Assembly: GCF_000719115.1 (NCBI RefSeq)
Contig: NZ_JOEA01000009.1
Location: forward strand, 186,001-250,000
Origin: Lentzea albidocapillata
Lineage (GTDB): Bacteria > Actinomycetota > Actinomycetes > Mycobacteriales > Pseudonocardiaceae
DNA length: 64,000 bases
Reading direction: 5' to 3'
The position numbers and the translations under genes were made by a program. The notes beneath the pieces are model-generated. The model ran no database searches. It saw only the letters and a program-made list of their open reading frames with translations, and was not told the origin of the DNA. Shown here piece by piece: positions 50,599-59,178 of this stretch. Each line of letters opens with the position of its first letter. The stretch's first letter is position 1.

Positions 50599-51408
50599 TC
50601 AACGGTTCTTGCGTGCCACGCCGGCGAACGTGGACGTCCGCTTCGCGTCCTTGATCTCGTCGCCGTGGTCCGGCTTCCATTCAGGCAGGTAGACCACGCC
50701 CGGATCGATCAGTTCCAGGCCGTCGAACAGGTTGGTGATCTCGGCGCGGGTGCGCATCGAGAAATCGGTGACGCTGCGCCGGAACTGCTGGGTCGCTTCC
50801 TCCGCCTTCTCCGGCTCCGACCCCTCCAGGCTCGCGTGGGAGATGGCCAGACAACTGCCGGGCACCGTCGCGCCCATGTACTCCCGGATGATCGCGCCCG
50901 GGTCGTCGGCGTCCGGCACGAAGTGCAGCACCGCGAACATCAGCACCGCGATCGGCTGCGAGAAGTCGAGCAGCCGCTGGGTTTCCGGGTCGGAGAGAAT
51001 CTTGTGCGGATCACGGAGATCGCCCTGGATGGCGGTGGCCTTGTCGATGCCGCTGAGGATCATGCGGCTGTGCGAGACCGCGATCGGGTCGGCGTCGACG
51101 TACAGGATCCGGCAGTCCGGGTTCGCCTTCCAGGCGATCTCGTGCACGTTGCCGACCGTGGGGATGCCGGAGCCGAGATCGAGGAACTGCGTGATGCCCT
51201 GGCCGACGAGATGGCGGACCGCACGGCGCAGGAACGATCGGTTGGCGCGCAGGATGTCCGGTAACTCCGGCATGAACGAAGCGATCTTCGCGGCAGCGTC
51301 CCGGTCGACCTGGAAGTTGTGGAACCCGCCCAGGTGCGCGTCATAGATCCGGGCCGCACTCGGCTTGTTCACGTCGACTTCCGGACCCGCCCACGCCGGT
51401 CGTTCCAT
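50599..51408 (-). CDS. DUF574 SAM-dependent methyltransferase
   Basis: 269-aa member of the Methyltransf_19 (DUF574) family that is expanded in actinomycetes. The family N-terminus is present: KPSAARIYDAHLGGFHNFQVD, then FLDLGSGIPTVGNVHEIA as the SAM-binding motif I and ILYVDADPIAV as motif II. ATG 51408 has GAGG nine bases upstream. Substrate unknown. It is next to sigma-factor-control proteins, a frequent but unexplained association. Confidence 0.9.
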   Translation of the reverse strand: MERPAWAGPEVDVNKPSAARIYDAHLGGFHNFQVDRDAAAKIASFMPELPDILRANRSFLRRAVRHLVGQGITQFLDLGSGIPTVGNVHEIAWKANPDCRILYVDADPIAVSHSRMILSGIDKATAIQGDLRDPHKILSDPETQRLLDFSQPIAVLMFAVLHFVPDADDPGAIIREYMGATVPGSCLAISHASLEGSEPEKAEEATQQFRRSVTDFSMRTRAEITNLFDGLELIDPGVVYLPEWKPDHGDEIKDAKRTSTFAGVARKNR

Positions 51409-51461
51409 GCTGACCATCCTCGTTCCCGACCGGCAGCCGTGACTGATCTGACAACAGTCTA

Positions 51462-51623
51462 GGGCCTGTATCGAAGTCTGATCCGCGATAGCCGGGCCCG
51501 AGGCGGCCCCTGGCGGCACGGCCGGACGGCCCACATACAACACCGGTATGCGGGCCGTCCGGCCGCACCACCAGAAACCACCTCAAGCGCGACTCTCATC
51601 GAACCAGACTTCGATACAGACCC
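51462..51623. mobile_element. 162-bp MITE-like element with 19-bp inverted ends
   Basis: GGGCCTGTATCGAAGTCTG (51462-51480) and CAGACTTCGATACAGACCC (51605-51623) are terminal inverted repeats with one mismatch. TA flanks both sides (51460-51461 and 51624-51625), compatible with a TA target duplication as in IS630- or some IS5-type elements. The interior has a second perfect inverted repeat CGGCCGGACGGCCC (51519-51532) / GGGCCGTCCGGCCG (51552-51565). No coding capacity, so it would need a transposase in trans. Confidence 0.8.
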
Positions 51624-51769
51624 TAGCCCTACCGGGGCAGGACAACTGTGAGGAACTTCCTCCCGAAACAGGTTTATCCGCTGCAATGAAACCCGCACGG
51701 CCAGGCCGCAGGTAGCGTCAGCCGAGCCGTGCCAAGCGGATTCCGTGCATGCCATGCGGAGGCACCCAC

Positions 51770-52210
51770 ATGACGACCGTCGAGGAAGACTCCAGGTCCA
51801 TGGTGCTGGACCTGCTCATCGAGCCCGGCATCGTGATGTCGGCGTTGCGTGGACAGCTCACCTCGAGACTGCGGGATCTCGGCGAGGACCACCGCTACGA
51901 CGTCCTGCTCGTGGTGACCGAGCTCGTGTCGAACGTCCTGGACCACACAGCGGGTACCGGCAGGCTCCGCGTCCTCCGCGCCAACGCGAAGTGTGAGATC
52001 ACGGTCGAGGTGGACGACACCTCGGAGTCGCAACCCATGTACGGACGATCGCGACTGGGCGAGACACGAGGCCGCGGGATCGTAGTGGTCGACAACCTCT
52101 CACTCGAGTGGGGCACACACCCCTTGCCCGGCGGTGGCAAGACCGTGTTCGCGTCGGTCCGCTGTGGCACGGACGAGACCGCGGCCACGTCGTGCGGCGC
52201 TGCGGAATGA
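51770..52210 (+). CDS. RsbW-like anti-sigma factor / serine kinase
   Basis: 146-aa HATPase_c_2 protein. The N-box is VVTELVSNVLDHTAG, followed by EITVEVDDTSESQP (G1 region) and GETRGRGIVVVDNLSLEWG. Such proteins bind a sigma factor or phosphorylate a STAS antagonist. The ATG follows GGAGG at 51758-51762. Convergent with the PAS-SpoIIE phosphatase gene, 6 bp apart, and near a STAS gene, which together make a partner-switching set. Confidence 0.9.
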   Translation: MTTVEEDSRSMVLDLLIEPGIVMSALRGQLTSRLRDLGEDHRYDVLLVVTELVSNVLDHTAGTGRLRVLRANAKCEITVEVDDTSESQPMYGRSRLGETRGRGIVVVDNLSLEWGTHPLPGGGKTVFASVRCGTDETAATSCGAAE

Positions 52211-52216
52211 CCTGCG

Positions 52217-53857
52217 TCAGCCGGCCTCTGAACCGCAGATGATGGTCAGCACGCAGACGTCGTCGTCCTGCTCCTCCCGGACGAGCTGCGCCACGAGGTC
52301 AGCGGGCAGGTCACCGGCGGACGCCGGCATCCGGGCCGCCAGGATCCCGCAGAGCCGGCCGGTCATGATCTCGAAGTCGGTGCTGCGCCGCTCGACGAGG
52401 CCGTCGGTGTACCAGACCAGCACGTCGTCGGGCTCGAGCCGGAGCGACGCCTCCGGGTAGTCCTCGGCGCGTTCGATCGCGCCGAGTGCCGGTCCGTGGC
52501 GATCGTCCAGGCGGGACGCGTGGCTTCGCCTGCACAGCACGGGTTTCGGATGTCCGGCGTTGCTGTAGGTGAGCACCCTGTCCGCGGTGCGGTACGTGCC
52601 GAACAGCATCGTCGTCATGACGAGTTCCGGTTCGTTCAGCATGAGCCGGTTGAGCCTGCGCAGCACCGAGCCGGGTGAGGGGTCCTCCACGGCATAGGCG
52701 CGAACGGCGGCGCGGACCTGGGCCATGGTGGTCGCCGCTCCGACGTCGTGGCCGGCCACGTCCCCGATGGTGAACCCGAACAACCCGTCGCCGATCGCGA
52801 AGCAGTCGTAGAAGTCGCCGCCGATGCCCGCGGGGTTGTTGGCCGGCTCGTACGCCACGCCCACGTTCAGCCCCGTGATCGTCGGGATGGACGCGGGCAA
52901 CAGGGCACGCTGGAGGCGTACGAGCGCGTCGCGATCGACGCGTTGCGCGGACTTCGCCGCTTCGGCGTCGGCGCGAGCCACCCGTGCCGCGTTCTCCGCT
53001 GTTCGCTGCGCTGTCTTGTCGACCGCGGTGCCACGCAACGCCACTACGGCACCTGTGTCGTCCTTGACCGGTTCACCCGCGCTCAGCACGGTGATGGTGG
53101 TGCCGTCGGGGCGGATCATCCGGGATTCGGCTCGCGAGGCGCGGCCTTCCGAGAGCGCTTCGTAGTACCGCCGGGCGATGGTGAGATCGTCGGGGTGCAC
53201 CAGTGCGAGGGCATCTCTCAGGCTGGTGGGAACGTGATCCATCCCCGCGATCCGGCACATCTGCCGGGACCACCACACCATGCCCGACCGCAGGTCGATC
53301 TCCCACGACCCGAGCCCGCCGATGCGCTGTGCCTGTTCGAGCTGGTCAGCCAGGTCGGCCTGCACCCGCAGGTACTGCTGCTCCGCCAGCAGAGCGGCGA
53401 TCTTCCGCTGTTGCGTGACGTCCTGGACGGTGACGGCGACACCGACGACGGCTCCGGCCGGATCTCGCAGTGGAAACCGGTTGACCATCAGCTGGATCTC
53501 GTCGCCCGTGGTGGACAGGTCGAGGTCGGCGTCGTGGTCCACCTCGCCGGTGTCGAACACGCGTTGCAGACGGTCCTGGACCGCCACGACGTAGTCGACC
53601 GTGTGCACCTCGGCGATGGACTTGCCGAGCAGGTGACTCACCGGCAGGCCGTGCAGGGCGGCGAGGTAGCTGTTGACGTACAGGTAGCGCATCGTGTCGT
53701 CGAACACCGCGAACCCCAGCGGCGCGTCGTCGAGCACAGGGCCGAGCAGAGCCATGAGAAGCCGAAGCCCGCGCTCGTCGTCCGGACGAAGCGTGACCTC
53801 GTCCTCGCCCGTGCGATCATCGGAGACGGCGGCGTTCACATACGCAGCCAACCACAT
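52217..53857 (-). CDS. PAS-PAS-SpoIIE protein phosphatase
   Basis: 546-aa PP2C-type phosphatase with two sensory PAS domains (about residues 35-155: FAVFDDTMRYLYVNSYLAAL; about 180-300: WEIDLRSGMVWWSRQMCRI), a short linker helix and a C-terminal SpoIIE domain (325-540). Metal-binding motifs are intact: GIGGDFYDCF, IGDVAGHDVGAA and VWYTDGLVERR, with the terminal EEQDDDVCVL. It would dephosphorylate a STAS antagonist in response to a signal at the PAS domains. ATG 53857; the 147 bp upstream hold no clear gene. Confidence 0.92.
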   Translation of the reverse strand: MWLAAYVNAAVSDDRTGEDEVTLRPDDERGLRLLMALLGPVLDDAPLGFAVFDDTMRYLYVNSYLAALHGLPVSHLLGKSIAEVHTVDYVVAVQDRLQRVFDTGEVDHDADLDLSTTGDEIQLMVNRFPLRDPAGAVVGVAVTVQDVTQQRKIAALLAEQQYLRVQADLADQLEQAQRIGGLGSWEIDLRSGMVWWSRQMCRIAGMDHVPTSLRDALALVHPDDLTIARRYYEALSEGRASRAESRMIRPDGTTITVLSAGEPVKDDTGAVVALRGTAVDKTAQRTAENAARVARADAEAAKSAQRVDRDALVRLQRALLPASIPTITGLNVGVAYEPANNPAGIGGDFYDCFAIGDGLFGFTIGDVAGHDVGAATTMAQVRAAVRAYAVEDPSPGSVLRRLNRLMLNEPELVMTTMLFGTYRTADRVLTYSNAGHPKPVLCRRSHASRLDDRHGPALGAIERAEDYPEASLRLEPDDVLVWYTDGLVERRSTDFEIMTGRLCGILAARMPASAGDLPADLVAQLVREEQDDDVCVLTIICGSEAG

Positions 53858-54004
53858 CAGATCGTCCTGCGGCGGACTGCACCTGGTGGGCGTCGCGCTC
53901 GAACGGGGCGCGGGTGCCGAGTGGCGCCGGCGTGTCCAGCGGCTCGGGTTCGTCCTGTGTGGACATGCCGCAGGCGGCGATCAGGAGCCACGGGGACGTG
54001 CCGG

Positions 54005-54748
54005 TCAGCAGCCCTTGAAGTGCTGATCAGCGGACCAGCCGGTGTTCGCCCAGGTGTGGGGGTCGGCCGGGGTGAAACCGGGGTGGAGGTTGGCCAGTTC
54101 GGTCAGCAGCCATGCGGTGAAGCGTGCGGCTCCCTGCGGACAGGTGTGGATGCCGTCCGCGCTGCGGTCCGGCTTGCCGTCCCTGGTCTGCTGGTAGGTG
54201 CTGCCCCACACCGTGCCCGCGTCGAGCAGCGTCGCCTGGCCGGAGGATGCTTCGGCGACCTCTCGCGCGACCTGGGGTGCGCGCTCGAGCTCGGCCATGT
54301 GCGGCTGGTAGAAGTCGTCGGGCCGGATCGGCGGCGCAGTGACGAACACCAGCTTCGCGCCGGTTCCGGCCACCGTCTGAAGCAGTTTCTCGTAACCTGC
54401 CCGCTGTTCCTGGTCGCTGCCCCAGTCGTACGTCGTGAGCTGGTAGATCACCACCGGGGACTTGGCGGAGGTGAGCTGCCCGGGCAGCTTCTGCCAGTTC
54501 TTGTCGGAGAACGGCCCGACGACGTTGCCACCGCCTTCGGCGGCGATCGACTGGAAGTCGACGCCACTCGCTTTGAACGCGGCGGTCAGCGGCAACGCCT
54601 CTCCGACGGCGATGGAGTCACCGACGAAGAGCACTTTGGACAGTGCCTGCCCGGCGGGCGCGTCGGTTGCCGGCGACTGACCGGTGCAGGCGGTGGTGAG
54701 CAGGAGCAGGGTGGTCAGGCCGAACGCGATGCGTCGTGACTTGGTCAT
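54005..54748 (-). CDS. SGNH/GDSL hydrolase lipoprotein
   Basis: 247-aa secreted lipoprotein (lipobox LTTAC, Cys21). The SGNH fold is seen from VLFVGDSIAVGEAL with the nucleophile serine, AAEGGGNVVG with the oxyanion glycine, YQLTTYDW, and the C-terminal DGIHTCPQGAARF with the catalytic Asp-His. Family members deacylate cell-wall or glycan substrates outside the cell. ATG 54748. Divergent by 114 bp from the OmpR-type regulator gene. Confidence 0.88.
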   Translation of the reverse strand: MTKSRRIAFGLTTLLLLTTACTGQSPATDAPAGQALSKVLFVGDSIAVGEALPLTAAFKASGVDFQSIAAEGGGNVVGPFSDKNWQKLPGQLTSAKSPVVIYQLTTYDWGSDQEQRAGYEKLLQTVAGTGAKLVFVTAPPIRPDDFYQPHMAELERAPQVAREVAEASSGQATLLDAGTVWGSTYQQTRDGKPDRSADGIHTCPQGAARFTAWLLTELANLHPGFTPADPHTWANTGWSADQHFKGC

Positions 54749-54862
54749 GGGCTCGACGGTGCCACCGGCGTGTCCCAGGGGATCCGCCGCTTTGTCGCGT
54801 TTGTGTCGCAGGCGAGCGCTGTCACCGGCCATCCGGAGCAGGTGGTGTCCATACTCGACGGC

Positions 54863-55537
54863 GTGGCGGCGATTCTGCTCATCGAGGATGATCCACTGGT
54901 CCGGCGGGGGCTCGAGCTCGCGCTGAGCAGACACGGTCACGACGTGCGCACCGCGGACACGGGGGAGGACGGGCTGCGCGAGTTCCGATCGTCCACTCCG
55001 GACCTGGTGGTGCTCGATCTGATGCTGCCGGGCATCGACGGCTTCGAGGTGTGCCGTCGCATCCGGGCGCAGGGCGAGGTGCCCGTGATCATGCTGACCG
55101 CGCGGGGCGACGACTTCGACGTGGTCAGCGGGCTGGCGGCGGGTGCGGACGACTACGTGGTCAAACCTGTGCAGCCCACGGTTCTCGACGCGCGGATCCG
55201 GGCGGTGCTGCGGCGCAGCACGAACATCGCCGAAGGCGTCCGGGTGCTCGGTGACCTGCGAATCGACACCGCGGCGTTGACCGTCGAGGTGCGCGGTGCG
55301 CCCGTGGCACTGACACCGAGCGAGCTGAGGTTGCTGCTGACCCTGTCCGGCGCTCCGGGCAGGGTGTTCAGCAGGCAGCAGTTGCTGCAGGAGGTGTGGG
55401 AGCACGACTACCTCGGCGACTCCCGGCTGGTCGACAACTGCGTGCAGCGGTTGCGGGCGAAGATCGAGGCCAGTCCTGGCACTCCGGAGCACGTGCAGAC
55501 CGTGCGCGGGTTCGGCTACCGGTTCGGGCCGGTATGA
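54863..55537 (+). CDS. OmpR-family response regulator
   Basis: 224-aa regulator: receiver domain ILLIEDDPLVRRGLELAL with phosphoacceptor Asp in DLVVLDLMLPGIDGFE and lysine in DDYVVKPVQPTVLD, then the winged helix (LTPSELRLLLTLSGAPGRVF, DNCVQRLRAKIE). GTG 54863 gives the normal N-terminus and has CATACT seven bases upstream; GTGs at 54842/54845 with GGAG upstream are also possible. ATGA overlap with the kinase gene. First of a three-gene operon with a histidine kinase and a lipoprotein. Confidence 0.9.
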   Translation: MAAILLIEDDPLVRRGLELALSRHGHDVRTADTGEDGLREFRSSTPDLVVLDLMLPGIDGFEVCRRIRAQGEVPVIMLTARGDDFDVVSGLAAGADDYVVKPVQPTVLDARIRAVLRRSTNIAEGVRVLGDLRIDTAALTVEVRGAPVALTPSELRLLLTLSGAPGRVFSRQQLLQEVWEHDYLGDSRLVDNCVQRLRAKIEASPGTPEHVQTVRGFGYRFGPV

Positions 55538-56934
55538 GCCCGCGTGGGCTGCGGCCACGGTTGCTGGTGGCGTTCGTGCTGGTCACCGTGCTCGGCGCGG
55601 CGGCGGTCGCCTGGTCCGGGGCGGGGTCGGCGAGCACCGCCCTCGTGACGTCGGCACAGCAGAGGCTCACCGAAACGGTCGCCGCCCAGATCGCGGCGGT
55701 CGCACCGGAGCTGGCCACTCCTCCCGATCAGAGCGCGCTCGAGCGTCTGCGAGCGGCGGTCGGCAATAACACGCTGGTGGTCTACCAGGACATGCAATCC
55801 GCGGACGGTTCGGTCTCCGCGCTTGTCACCGACGCGCTGCGAAGCGCCGTGCGCGACCAGAAGCGGTTGGTGGCACAACGGATCACGGCGGAGGGAAAGC
55901 CCTGGCTGCTGCTCGGCACTCCCGTCATGATCACCGCGCTGGACGGTGCCCGGACCCCGTCCGGGATCGAGGTGTACGCCGCGCGGGACCTCACCGCCGT
56001 CGAGCAGGAGATCGACGACATGACGGGCTCCGCGATCCTCACCGCCGCGCTGGCGCTGCCGCTGGCGGTGGTGCTCGCGCTGCTCGCGGCGCGCAGCGTG
56101 CTGCGCCCGGTACGGGATCTCCGTGACACCGCGCGCCGGCTGGCGGCGGGGGACCTCGACGCGCGCTCGCAGCCGCAGGGTGCCGACGAGCTCGCCGACC
56201 TCACCGTCACGATCAACGAGATGGCCCGGTCGGTGCAGACGTCCATGGCCGCGATGCGGCGGATGCAGGCCGACGCCAGGAGATTCGCCGCCGACGTGTC
56301 GCACGAGCTGCGCACACCGCTGAGCACGTTGACAGCGGTGGTGGAAGTGCTGGCGATGACGGCCGACGGCATGGAGCCCGACGCCAGGGAGTCGGCGGAA
56401 CTGGCGATCACCGAGACCAGGAGGCTGGTTCGGCTGGTGGAGGACCTGATGGAGGTCTCGCGGTTCGACGCGGGCACCGCCCAGTCGCGCATGGAGGAGG
56501 TCGACGTGACCCGTGCGGTGCACGACTGCCTGCGCGCCCGCAACTGGCTGGGCGTGGTCGGGCTGGTGGCCCCCGGCGCGGTGTCCGCGCGGCTGGACCG
56601 GCGCAGACTGGACGTCATCGTGGCCAACCTGGTCGGCAACGCCCTGCGGCACGGCGCACCACCCGTGCGCGTGGACGTGTCGGCCTCCGGTGAGCAGGTG
56701 CGGGTCGCGGTCACGGACAACGGACCGGGTCTGCCGGAACACGTGCTGCCGCACGTGTTCGACCGTTTCTACAAGGCTGACGCCGCGCGCACCCGCACCC
56801 CTGGCAGCGGTCTCGGCCTGGCGATCGCGCTGGAGAACGCCCGTCTGCACGGCGGCACGCTCACGGCGGAGAACATCGACGGTGGCGGGGCGCGGTTCGT
56901 CCTGCTGCTGCCACGGGACGCGGAGGTCCGGTGA
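55534..56934 (+). CDS. Sensor histidine kinase (HAMP-HisKA-HATPase)
   Basis: 466-aa kinase. Two membrane helices (about 10-32 and 168-190) enclose an extracytoplasmic sensor of about 135 aa. HAMP follows (RSVLRPVRDLRDTARRLA), then HisKA with H in ADVSHELRTPLSTL and HATPase with NLVGNALRHG, VTDNGPGLP and GSGLGLAIALENA. Partner of the OmpR regulator before it. Overlaps the lipoprotein gene by GTGA, suggesting that the lipoprotein modulates or senses with it. Confidence 0.93.
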   Translation: MSPRGLRPRLLVAFVLVTVLGAAAVAWSGAGSASTALVTSAQQRLTETVAAQIAAVAPELATPPDQSALERLRAAVGNNTLVVYQDMQSADGSVSALVTDALRSAVRDQKRLVAQRITAEGKPWLLLGTPVMITALDGARTPSGIEVYAARDLTAVEQEIDDMTGSAILTAALALPLAVVLALLAARSVLRPVRDLRDTARRLAAGDLDARSQPQGADELADLTVTINEMARSVQTSMAAMRRMQADARRFAADVSHELRTPLSTLTAVVEVLAMTADGMEPDARESAELAITETRRLVRLVEDLMEVSRFDAGTAQSRMEEVDVTRAVHDCLRARNWLGVVGLVAPGAVSARLDRRRLDVIVANLVGNALRHGAPPVRVDVSASGEQVRVAVTDNGPGLPEHVLPHVFDRFYKADAARTRTPGSGLGLAIALENARLHGGTLTAENIDGGGARFVLLLPRDAEVR

Positions 56935-57401
56935 GGCGAATCTGGCCCGTGGTGGCGCTGCTGGTCGCGGGGTGCGGAGTGCAGCCGTCCGGAGTGGACG
57001 ACGGCGGCGAGGCACCCACCGGTGTGGCACCGGGAGTCACGCTCTACTTCGTCGACGCGCGCGGTGAGCTCCAGCCGCAGCTGCGTAAAACGGGCCGGCT
57101 CGGCACCGTTTCCGAGGCCCTGAACCTGTTACTGCTCGGACCTGGCGGTTCGGACCTGCGTACGGAGATCGCACCTGTCTCGACGCCACGGGTGGTGGTG
57201 ACCACCGCGCCGGACGTGATCCGGTTGATGGTGCCGTTGGCGGCCGACGAGGTGACACCGCGGGGAATCGGCCAGATCGTGTGCACGACGCTGGGAGTCC
57301 ACGTGCAGAGCGGGGGAGCGCGGGACATGAAGGTGCAGATCCGCTTCACCCAGGCCACCCCCGAGTCCGATGTGGAGCGGACCTGTCCGTTGATCAGGTG
57401 A
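56931..57401 (+). CDS. GerMN-like lipoprotein linked to a two-component system
   Basis: 156-aa lipoprotein (LLVAGC, Cys15). The mature domain resembles the GerMN/LpqB-N type: VTLYFVDARGELQPQLR, VSEALNLLLLGPG and a C-terminal IVCTTLGVHVQ. Genes for such lipoproteins often follow OmpR/kinase pairs in actinobacteria (compare MtrAB-LpqB). Its 3' end overlaps the convergent acyltransferase gene by 8 bp. Confidence 0.78.
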   Translation: MRRIWPVVALLVAGCGVQPSGVDDGGEAPTGVAPGVTLYFVDARGELQPQLRKTGRLGTVSEALNLLLLGPGGSDLRTEIAPVSTPRVVVTTAPDVIRLMVPLAADEVTPRGIGQIVCTTLGVHVQSGGARDMKVQIRFTQATPESDVERTCPLIR

Positions 57402-58599
57402 TCCGGGTGATGTCGATCGAGGGTGCGGCCGGAACGGGCATCAGCAGCCACAACATCGCGAGAGCGATCATCACCGCCGTGAACGCGATCACGCCGCGAC
57501 GTCCCCGTGCCCACGTGGCGCGGAACCGGATCGGGTCCTCGACCAGGTACTTCGACATCGCGGCCAGCCCGACCGACACCGCGCAGGCCGTCACGGTCCA
57601 GACCCAGCCGCGCTCCGGCGGGAACAGCACGAACACCGGCCAGTGCCACAGGTACAGGCTGTAGGAGATCTGCCCGAGCCACTGCAACGGTTGCCAGGCA
57701 AGGGCTTTCGCGACCAGTGCTCCCGGAGCCTGCGCGCACAGCGCGACCAGCAGCGCGGCGGCCAGCGAGTGCGCGAAGAGCCCGCCCGTGAACAGCCACA
57801 CCGAGCCGGCGCCGTCCGCGAGCACCCACGCCGTCCCGGTTCCCAGTGCCAGCAGCACCAGCACGGCACCAGCCCACCGGCCGATGGCGCCGGCGAGCGC
57901 GTCCCGCACCGGCCGCGTGGCGGCCGCGGCACCGAGCAGCAGCGAGAACGCCCTGGTGTCGGTCCCGGTGTACACCCTGGTGGTGTCCGCCGTGTCGAGC
58001 AGCAGGACCATCAATCCCAGTGACAGCACGGACACGAGAGCCGCGCTGATCGCCACGCGGTGCTCCACCCGCCGCCCCCACCGGGCCAGGACCACCAGGA
58101 CCAGCGGCCACACCAGGTAGAACTGCTCTTCGACCGCGATGCTCCACAGGTGCTCGAACACCCGGTCGGTGCCGAACCGGTCCCAGTAGCCGGCCGACTC
58201 GGCGAGCAGGTGCCAGTTGACCAGGTTCAGCTGCACCCACGGGCCGTCCCGGAGCGTCGTGCGCACCACGTCGTCCGGCGCGATCGCCCAGACCACGACG
58301 GTGACAACGGCGAGCATCGTCACGAGAGCGGGCAGCAGGCGGCGGATCCGCCTGCCCCAGAAGGCCACCAACGACACGGTGCCGCTCGTGCCGATCTCCC
58401 GCAGCAGCAGGTCCGTGATGAGGTACCCGGACAGCGCGAAGAAGAGATCCACGCCGAGAAACCCGCCCGGCACGAGGTTGCCGGCATGGAACAACACCAC
58501 TCCGGCGATCGCGACCCCGCGCAACCCGTCCAAGGCCGGCAGATGAGGTCTGCGCTCGGTGGTGGGCCGGGAGGTCCTGGTGGACCGGGGTTCCGTCAT
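57394..58599 (-). CDS. Acyltransferase-3 family membrane protein (OatA-like)
   Basis: 401-aa integral membrane O-acyltransferase with about ten helices. The N-terminal block PALDGLRGVAIAGVVLFHAG contains the catalytic His, followed by GGFLGVDLFFALSGYLI and the RRIRRLLPAL motif, then HLWSIAVEEQFYLVWPL. There is no C-terminal SGNH domain, unlike OatA proper; the SGNH lipoprotein at 54005 is a separate gene. Acyl acceptor unknown (peptidoglycan, glycan or antibiotic). ATG 58599; longer starts are in frame but less likely. Confidence 0.88.
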   Translation of the reverse strand: MTEPRSTRTSRPTTERRPHLPALDGLRGVAIAGVVLFHAGNLVPGGFLGVDLFFALSGYLITDLLLREIGTSGTVSLVAFWGRRIRRLLPALVTMLAVVTVVVWAIAPDDVVRTTLRDGPWVQLNLVNWHLLAESAGYWDRFGTDRVFEHLWSIAVEEQFYLVWPLVLVVLARWGRRVEHRVAISAALVSVLSLGLMVLLLDTADTTRVYTGTDTRAFSLLLGAAAATRPVRDALAGAIGRWAGAVLVLLALGTGTAWVLADGAGSVWLFTGGLFAHSLAAALLVALCAQAPGALVAKALAWQPLQWLGQISYSLYLWHWPVFVLFPPERGWVWTVTACAVSVGLAAMSKYLVEDPIRFRATWARGRRGVIAFTAVMIALAMLWLLMPVPAAPSIDITRIT

Positions 58600-58662
58600 G
58601 GCGCCGACTGTGCTGCCGCCATGTCGGGATGCCGTCGGCGTGGCGTCGCAATCGTGTCGCGC

Positions 58663-58731
58663 TTCTAAAACCAACTTGAGTTGACCAAATCAGGGAAGTG
58701 GTTCTAAAGTCAGCTCAACTTGTTTTTAGAA
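58663..58731. promoter_or_regulatory. Long imperfect inverted repeat in the DoxX/reductase promoter
   Basis: TTCTAAAACCAACTTGAGTT (from 58663, arm to 58685) is repeated in inverted form at 58709-58731 with 3 mismatches in 23. A third TTCTAAA occurs at 58702-58708. Between the arms TTGACC (58681-58686) and TCTAAA (58703-58708) are 16 bp apart and could be the promoter. The left arm contains the small palindrome CAACTTGAGTTG. Probably a repressor operator; no regulator gene is adjacent. Confidence 0.6.
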
Positions 58732-58740
58732 GGGAAGGTC

Positions 58741-59178
58741 ATGGCTACCGAGGTCTCCCACGGTCGGTCCGCGTCCGGTGTTCTGCGCGCTGACCCGGCC
58801 TATCAGGCGTTCGTGCTGTTGCGGACGGTGTTCACCATCGCGCCGGTGTTGTTCGGCCTCGACAAGTTCACGAACCTGCTCGTCGACTGGCCGCCGTACC
58901 TCGCGGCGTGGATCGACGGGTTGGTGCCGGGCACGGCCCAGCAGGCGATGTACGCCGTCGGAGTGATCGAGATCGTCGCGGGTCTGGTGGTCGCCGTCGC
59001 GCCGCGGTTCGGTGGCCTGCTGGTCGCCGCGTGGCTGGCCGGGATCATCGTCAACCTCGTGACCGGTCCCGGTTTCTTCGACGTCGCACTGCGCGACTTC
59101 GGCCTGCTCGTGGCGGCGCTCGCGCTCGCTCGACTCGCGGTGTGGTCCCGGCGTGACCGGCAGGGGAGCACCGCATGA
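58741..59178 (+). CDS. DoxX-like membrane protein
   Basis: 145-aa protein with four predicted membrane helices, starting after residue 24 (YQAFVLLRTVFTIAPVLFGL), with DKFTNLLVDWPPYLAAWI and VGVIEIVAGLVVAVAP as DoxX-family-like features. Function unknown; DoxX relatives take part in membrane redox or thiosulphate oxidation. The ATG follows GGAAGG. Overlaps the FAD reductase gene by ATGA, so the two are expressed together under the operator at 58663-58731. Confidence 0.8.
   Translation: MATEVSHGRSASGVLRADPAYQAFVLLRTVFTIAPVLFGLDKFTNLLVDWPPYLAAWIDGLVPGTAQQAMYAVGVIEIVAGLVVAVAPRFGGLLVAAWLAGIIVNLVTGPGFFDVALRDFGLLVAALALARLAVWSRRDRQGSTA

Noticed and set aside
46376..51680. Repeated GGTTTATCCG (46376-46385 and 51671-51680) as a stress-sigma -35 element
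   Set aside because: No matching -10 (GGGTA type) at proper distance in either place; a repeated 10-mer is not unlikely in 64 kb.
53858..54004. Plus-strand frame between the SpoIIE phosphatase and SGNH genes
   Set aside because: It is mostly antisense to the phosphatase N-terminus, with no recognisable domain and no start context; treated as intergenic.
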